NCBI RefSeq assembly: GCF_037975245.1
Contig: NC_092568.1
Location: 29,764,001-29,828,000 of the forward strand
Reading direction: 5' to 3'
Source of the DNA: Apostichopus japonicus
Lineage: Eukaryota > Echinodermata > Holothuroidea > Aspidochirotida > Stichopodidae
DNA length: 64,000 nt
The notes under the pieces were generated by a model. That model was not told the DNA's origin and did no database searches. It saw nothing but the letters and a program-made list of their open reading frames with translations. Both the position numbers and the translations under genes were made by a program. Numbering within the stretch: position 1 is the stretch's first letter; each line of letters starts with the position of its first letter. This document shows positions 58,390 through 64,000 of this stretch, piece after piece.

Positions 58390-58756
58390 CAAGGGCGTAG
58401 GAACCGGGGGGGCTGGGGGGGTGCTAGCCCCCCCAGTGAAAAATGTGGAGGGGCGGAAGTATCATTCCGCCCCCCCCCGCTCCGCAAGTCAGAAAACCCC
58501 TTTTTCATTTCCAAATGAGAAAAAAATCTCATTTGGAGCACCAAATTGCATCTAAGGCCAGGTGAAAATACAAAATTAAGTTTACAAAATGGAGTGGGTG
58601 TTGAAGTGTGCTATATTGCACCAAATTGCATCTGAGGCCACCTGGAAATGCAAAAAATTTCAAAGGGGAGGGGGATACCCCCTCCCCTTAGACCCCTCCC
58701 CAGGCCGGCCATCAGTCTTCAGCCCCCCCACTCAAAAGTACCTTCCTACGCCACTG
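58390..58756. mobile_element. hAT-type MITE, copy B (367 bp)
   Basis: Ends CAAGGGCGTAGGAACC and, reverse-complemented, CAGTGGCGTAGGAAGG, both fitting YARNG. The 8-base duplication ACATCAGC is at 58382-58389 and 58757-58764. It is almost identical to 6642-6981 and more complete. Confidence 0.92.
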
Positions 58757-60314
58757 ACATCAGCCAAACAAGTTTCAAAACGTAATGAATTTACCATATT
58801 GTTTTCTTTCCTTGCCTTGGTCATTTCCCTCGACACATGTGGGGAGTGGCTACATTCACACAAACTCAATCATACTAGCAACAACTAAACATGAATATCA
58901 AAGATAGGATATCCACATGTTAATTATCCTTATGAAAGTAAGTAGCAATATTGAAAAGTACATGAGAACCACTCCAGACATAAGGGATCCAAGTAATCAC
59001 ATTTTTTTATGGTCTTGCTAAACTGTGTGAATGATGAAAATTTCAGGCTCTCTTTACTAGCAAATAATTTCAATACTAGACGAAAGCAGATACGTTCGAC
59101 TTGAACGTACACTTCACTTAAATTTACAAACTGTTTTTAAACTAGCTCAATTTTTATAAAGGATAAAACTTGTAGTTCAAGAATTTTGTGGGTTCTGTGT
59201 TAAAACAGGGACACCAATAATGCCACACAAACACACCACAAAAAGAAGAAGTTGAATCACTCACTTAGGGAATAACCCCTTAATAAATTGATATTGTACT
59301 GATGCTTAATTTTATGGACACAAAAGTGATAATTAAACAATTTGCTTATAACTTTTAATCCACTTGACTGAAAGCACAGTACAAATGTATACACTAAAGA
59401 ATGCCCAGCCCATTGCTATCATTTGCTAACCTTTGTTTGTGTGTGTGTGTACGGGTGTGCATGTATGTGTGAGTGAAATATAAAAGACATTGTCTAGGTT
59501 ACCACCCACCTGCACTTCTATTGCAATAAAGTCACTATTTTATAACACCGTCCATTGTATCAAAGCAAACGAGGTACATGAGACGCCTATTAATTGTTCA
59601 TATAAGGCGAGTAGGCTCTACATATTGCCTCAAAGCTCGACTTTCCAATATATGTGCTTTAGATGTGTAACATTACAACGGTACTACAGAGTGTCAGATT
59701 CTCAATCTGTAATGTCAGTTTTAGACTTTAAAATTCTTTTAGCTGGTGCAGTATTTTGAAAACCTCTTCATCAATGTGCACCCATCGTAGCAATTGATAC
59801 CGGTGCTACTAGCAGCTATGAGCTTTAGTGTGTTGTTTACTGTCTAATCCAACACAATGAATGTTTACAATCACTAAAGCCATGTAACCCACAGTAAAAA
59901 CTTAATGTCTGATTGGTACAGACTATAATGCCTGGGACCTCTGGCATGAGTAATGTCACACGAAACAGAGAGAAGAACTATTGTAACCGTTTCATACATG
60001 TTTGTTTCACAGTGGCAAATACTAACAGCAATGCTCCGACTGTATGTAGACACATCCAACACTGACCGATACGCCCGGGATTTGATAATATTTTAACATC
60101 GTATAAACTGATTTGATGAGACCAGGTTGTACTGCCATACTGGAGGTACCTCTAACCGTTTGTTGACTGCCCGGGTCATCTATGTATTGGGCTGGCTGTA
60201 GAGTTCAAGGCATCAATCATTACATGTGAATCCATCCTTCACGATCACCGAGTATAGACATGACTGTTTGCTCTTCCCTTTGGGCTTTCTTATAAAACAA
60301 GATGCAGGGTGTCG
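58757..60314. other. Probable 3' UTR of NXF1, no coding exon
   Basis: Lies directly after the NXF1 stop codon in transcript orientation. A GT-rich tract is at 59433-59472. Open frames here show no known domain. Confidence 0.4.
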
Positions 60315-60359
60315 TTACGACTGCTGTACAAATGCTTCTGGTGGTATCTTGCCCTCATT
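60315..60359 (-). CDS. NXF1: NXF1 last coding exon
   Basis: [14 protein letters not shown] then TAA (complement of 60315-60317), matching KGEIPEVAFMK at the end of vertebrate NXF1. Acceptor TTGTTAG. Confidence 0.9.
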   Translation of the reverse strand, partial: NEGKIPPEAFVQQS

Positions 60360-63281
60360 CTAACAATATAAAAGACAGAAATGGATTTAGCAGATGAGAA
60401 CGTCACACATTGGATTTGTTAATAAAAAAATGGTGATTGGCAATTGTGATGAATCCCTGGCAACTTTAATATAATTATACTGGAGGCCAAACCTGAGCTC
60501 TCATTATCCTACTGAGAACAGGGGGGGGGGGGGAGGGGGGAGAATTAAACAAAATAAAATCGAAAATGAAGTTCAAATTGAAGCTGAAGTTCAAGCTTTC
60601 CTTGAATATAAGAAATCTGTAAAGTATCAGAACCCAAATATGCTAAAAAGTATAAATTATGGTCACTCATGCTCACAGTTGACTGCCTCCCTCCAAAAAA
60701 ATACTTTTCCATAATAAGAAATATTTTAATGGTCTGAGTTTGACACCTTCTGATGGCTGAATATCATTTGTAAATCCAAATCTTCCAGGGTAGTTTTGCG
60801 AATTTTTTGAAATTTTATCATGTTAAAATTTGAAGCCAAATACTGTTGATAATCCATTCCCGGTTTCTGAAATTTTAGTGAAAAGAAAAATTTAAAAAAA
60901 TTGACAGTTTATGTACTACATACCTTGAGGTTAATAAATACAGCTCCTGCTGTTGGGTAATCCCAGCCGTTTTCCTCCAAGCACCTGAAAAAAGACAAAT
61001 TTAATATTTGTTCATTGCTAAGACTTGTGACAGCTCTGGAAAATATGTGCTTTATACTGTACATCCACTCAATTTTTGCATAAAATGGTCTCAAAGAAAT
61101 TGCTACTCTGTTTATTCCTTTGCCAAACAGAATGGAAACTAAACAAGAAAAATGATAGTAACTAATTCCTTCTTTATTCTTTACTACTTCTTCTTTTATT
61201 TTGCAATAGCGAATAACTGATGGGCATAGCTTTGAACTTAAAATCATATCTTCTGTGATCTACTGTAGGCAAATCGGGCTGAATCGTAAAGAGCCGGTCA
61301 CCTTTCAGAGAATGAAGAATTCATTCCAGAATCCTTGATAAATTGTTGAACCATCTGCTGCTTGACGGTGGTATCAGGTACTGCCGGGGCAACTGGCGAA
61401 ACCACCGGAGACGGGCCGGGGGCAGCAGCACTGACTGGGCTATGGGTGGGAGTAGGAGCTGGATTATTGAATGCCTGCATGACCAAACAAAACAAAAAAA
61501 GAGAGAAAATATTAAAGGTCAATGATATATTATTTGGAGGAGACATCACCTGATTAGAGATACCAAATGACACACTGTTACAATGAATGATTTTACTCTG
61601 TTTCACATCATGTCGACAAAACAAGCCATGAAGACTTACCTTACAATAGGAAGGAAGAGCAAATGCATTTGACTTAGACGCACACACTTCTCTTAAGAGG
61701 AATAACTAACTATTATAATACTAGCTCAATTTTTATTATAAGTGATCACCCAAACATTTAAAGTTATTTAAATTCAAGAATCAACATTTTTCATGGTTCT
61801 GTATATAAACAGGGACACCAATAATGTCAATAAATCATAAAATTGGATTACAAAAAATTGCCATCAATAACTTCCCTACTCCAGCCCCCCCCACCCCCCT
61901 CTCCCATGGTTGTGTCCTGTAATCCTCATATACTTACCTTCCTTTGTTGTTCTGAAGGTTGCCTGTAAGTAAGGTGGTCATTTAGTACAACCAAACCTGT
62001 CTGTCCTGCACATACAATAAATGCTCTATTGCCATCAATAACTTCTCTACTCCACCTCCCCCCCCCCCCTCATGATTATTCTTGTAATCCACACATACAT
62101 ACCTTCTTTTGTTGTTCTGAAGGTTGCCTGTAAGTAAGGTGGTCATTTAGTACAACCAAACCTGTCTGGCCTGCACATACAATAAATGCTCTACTGAAAG
62201 CAATAACAGTCTTGCTCCTCTCTTCTGTAATACAAAGACAAATATAAAACAATACTTGACTTTAAAGTGCTGTTAAATTATTGACAAGAACAGGATTAAA
62301 CTTAGTGAATGATCTTTACAAGAAGGAATACTGTAAAAATTTAAATGTTAAAGGAGAATGGCATTTTACGACTCACTTTCTTGTAGGACACCGCCAACTG
62401 TAAAATGCACCAGGGGCGGCTGTAAAATAAACCAGAAGGAAAAGATCAGCATCAAAGATGACATCACTGTCATTAATTTGGCTTAAAAGATATTAGATAT
62501 TCATTTTATGGTAATATTGATGAGAATTAAATCAATTTGTTCCATAGCTCATGTCATGTCTTCTCACCTACACTGATTCCACATTTTTTAAAAACTTGTG
62601 AATGTTCAGATTTTTTGCTAAATATGTCAGTTTGGTCTGCCATCATATTTAAAGCAAATTGCACAATAAAGAAACAAAACAAAGGACAGAAGCGAAGCAT
62701 GGTACATTTCAATATTTGCTTTTACTTTTGGAGGAATAAGAAATTAAGAAAATCAAATTCTACTCAGAGCGACTGGGCTACCTTTGTAAGCAAACAGACC
62801 ATGAACCATGAAAACTGAGCAATAAAGTAGTACATGTGTACAAAAACATTCTTGGAGTAATGTTGCTGATGCCTTATAGTATAGAAGACACTAACAGTCT
62901 ATTCTTCGACAGAGTTATAAGAATTAATCTAAGCAGTCAAGTAACCGTGCAATAAGGTTCAAAGGGGAGTATATTTAGGCTGACATCATATTACAGGAGC
63001 TTTCTGACCATTAATCATATTTGAAAGCAGAATATAACATGAAAGGAGCTAAAGTCGACCAGCGATCAAAACTACCTGTATTTGCAACTTATCATTAAAT
63101 TTCCCAGGTAATTCTGCCTATATTTACTTTTTAACATTACTGACAATTTTATTTACCTGGACTAAAGACACATCCACGACAAAAGAATTGAGGTCGTGCT
63201 GCGTCTGAGGCAGTTCACTCAAACATGCGGCCACTGCGAGTCGACCCTGCTTGATCAGCTTGAGACTCTTGTCTTTCTTGT
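60315..63281 (-). CDS. NXF1: Nuclear RNA export factor 1 (TAP), C-terminal part
   Basis: NXF1 with its partner NXT1/p15 carries spliced mRNA through the nuclear pore. Six exons (63157-63281, 62377-62419, 62103-62224, 61302-61474, 60924-60984, 60315-60359) join in phase to about 188 residues plus stop. The first three encode the C-terminal half of the NTF2-like domain ([50 protein letters not shown]). The fourth has the proline-rich linker [14 protein letters not shown] and the start of the UBA-like domain; the fifth and sixth finish it ([20 protein letters not shown], then [14 protein letters not shown]). The WDY motif belongs to the pocket that binds FG nucleoporins. The N-terminal RNA-binding and leucine-rich-repeat domains must lie beyond 64000. 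A partial copy of the third exon sits in the following intron. Confidence 0.94.
60924..60984 (-). CDS. NXF1: NXF1 exon: UBA-like core
   Basis: [20 protein letters not shown], matching [20 protein letters not shown] in human NXF1. In phase 2, out phase 0. Confidence 0.95.
61302..61474 (-). CDS. NXF1: NXF1 exon: linker and start of UBA
   Basis: [20 protein letters not shown], then a Pro/Ala/Val-rich linker, and [20 protein letters not shown]. In phase 0, out phase 2. Confidence 0.94.
61858..62195. repeat. Tandem duplication of about 165-170 bp
   Basis: Two units each start TTGCCATCAATAACTTC and run through a C tract, the donor site and most of the NXF1 exon to ATAAATGCTCTA. The C tracts differ in length and exon positions are about 98 percent alike, so the event is fairly recent. 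Confidence 0.92.
61938..62021 (-). pseudogene. Partial duplicate of the NXF1 NTF2-end exon
   Basis: It repeats [20 protein letters not shown] and the rest of the exon with two base changes (one silent, one K to R) and an intact donor GTAAGT. The 5' third and acceptor of the true exon are missing. An AG stands at the junction, but entry there would not match the phase of either upstream exon and no pyrimidine tract precedes it. Best read as a pseudo-exon. Confidence 0.8.
62103..62224 (-). CDS. NXF1: NXF1 exon: end of NTF2-like domain
   Basis: [20 protein letters not shown] through [16 protein letters not shown], out phase 0. Its 3' two thirds are duplicated at 61938-62021. Confidence 0.93.
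62377..62419 (-). CDS. NXF1: NXF1 short exon: NTF2-like beta strand
   Basis: A 43-nt exon encoding [14 protein letters not shown] (human LLCFSVNGVFKE). Acceptor TTTTACAG, donor GTGAGT, out phase 1. Confidence 0.87.
63157..63281 (-). CDS. NXF1: NXF1 exon: NTF2-like domain segment
   Basis: [20 protein letters not shown] then [21 protein letters not shown], matching LNELPKTQHDVNSFVVDI of human NXF1. In phase 1, out phase 0. Confidence 0.94.
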
Positions 63282-64000
63282 CTAAAAAAACCAATAAAAA
63301 TAGGATTTACTCATAATTGAGGGAGTGAAGTTAAAGTAATGGTACATGGTTCTAGTGTGTCTTTGAGCAGAATGGTCATTTTGACAGGTCACAGCCCCCC
63401 CCCCCCCAAAAATGGTTTAAAAAAAAAATATATTAAAACAACTTTCTTGTGCTTCTTTAACTATTCCTGTTTTTAAGATATTATTCACTTTTAAAATATG
63501 CTTTAGTAACTGGAATGCTCCTTTTAGGCTAAATTGATGGCGATGTGGGCTCCTCAGTGGCGGCCTAAAACATCTATCCATTGTTTTATAAACTATAAAA
63601 ACTCAACTGAAACATGCTCTTCTTATAAATCAACACCTCTCTGGTACATCATCATTGGAGGAAAGGTGCCGTTTGAATTTTGTTGCATTTGTTGTTGTTT
63701 GTTGCACACGCATATATGTTTAATACCTCAGAAGTGCGCAATCATTGTACAAGTATTGACACTAAACTAGTGTTTGAGAAGGGTGACACTACCAGATAAT
63801 GTTCTTTACTACTTTTTTTGTACCTCATTTACACGCTAGGGATCTTTCTCCCCCCCCCACCCCCAAGCTATTGGAAAATAGTCAATGAATAAAATCACAA
63901 AATGGTGAAAAGGTTTAACAACTGATACAAGACACAGTAATAACAAGAAGTCATAGTTAAACCGGTGACTAAAAGTAAAACCAAGAGAATAGCCAGAACC
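63282..64000. other. NXF1 intron, no further exon recognised
   Basis: Upstream intron of the NXF1 gene up to the window edge. Homopolymer C runs at about 63397-63407 and 63850-63858. The frame at 63534-63770 has no recognised domain. Confidence 0.45.

Noticed and set aside
61938-62021. Functional alternative NXF1 exon
   Set aside because: The only available acceptor gives the wrong phase with either upstream exon and has no pyrimidine tract; listed as a pseudo-exon instead.

Overview
This is nuclear DNA of an animal, AT-rich, with spliced genes, a nuclear tRNA gene, many microsatellites and many transposon remnants. A Jagged-type Notch ligand with 16 EGF repeats, an intron-bearing histone H3.3, glycogen phosphorylase, NXF1 and a secreted C-type lectin-like protein fit a deuterostome invertebrate. 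An echinoderm, perhaps a sea cucumber, is my guess, but it is inference only.

Layout. Positions 1-2941 hold the start of a minus-strand glycogen phosphorylase gene: its first coding exon is 2696-2941, and its first intron runs off the left edge and carries a non-autonomous hAT element. A tRNA-Leu(UAG) gene lies at 5532-5613. The stretch 5.6-9.4 kb holds a small hAT MITE and a LINE 3' end. From 37390 down to 9827 on the minus strand is one complete 25-exon Jagged/Serrate gene. I traced every splice site; the reading frame stays open and gives 1250 residues: signal peptide, MNNL, DSL, 16 EGF repeats, cysteine-rich domain, one membrane helix and a short cytoplasmic tail. Its introns contain a second large hAT element, a Penelope-like remnant, several tandem repeats and a perfect hairpin. 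At 43089-43679 (+) is an intronless secreted C-type lectin-like gene between AT-dinucleotide tracts. From 46.4 to 50.4 kb is a repeat-rich block with a 380-bp CTCA microsatellite, a LINE fragment and nested MITE-like elements. A three-coding-exon histone H3.3 gene (52345-53937, +) has a TTAA-flanked MITE in its probable 3' UTR. A tRNA-derived SINE lies at 56.7-57.0 kb. The right end (60315-63281, minus) is the C-terminal part of an NXF1-type mRNA export receptor (NTF2-like domain and UBA domain), including a partly duplicated exon; the gene continues beyond 64000.

The genes are ordinary metazoan ones with no operon-like logic: Notch signalling, chromatin, mRNA export, glycogen breakdown and a secreted lectin-like protein. 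I found no new multi-gene system. The most useful observations are the fully reconstructed Jagged gene, five hAT-type insertions with exact 8-bp target duplications, the duplicated NXF1 exon and a D81E change in H3.3.
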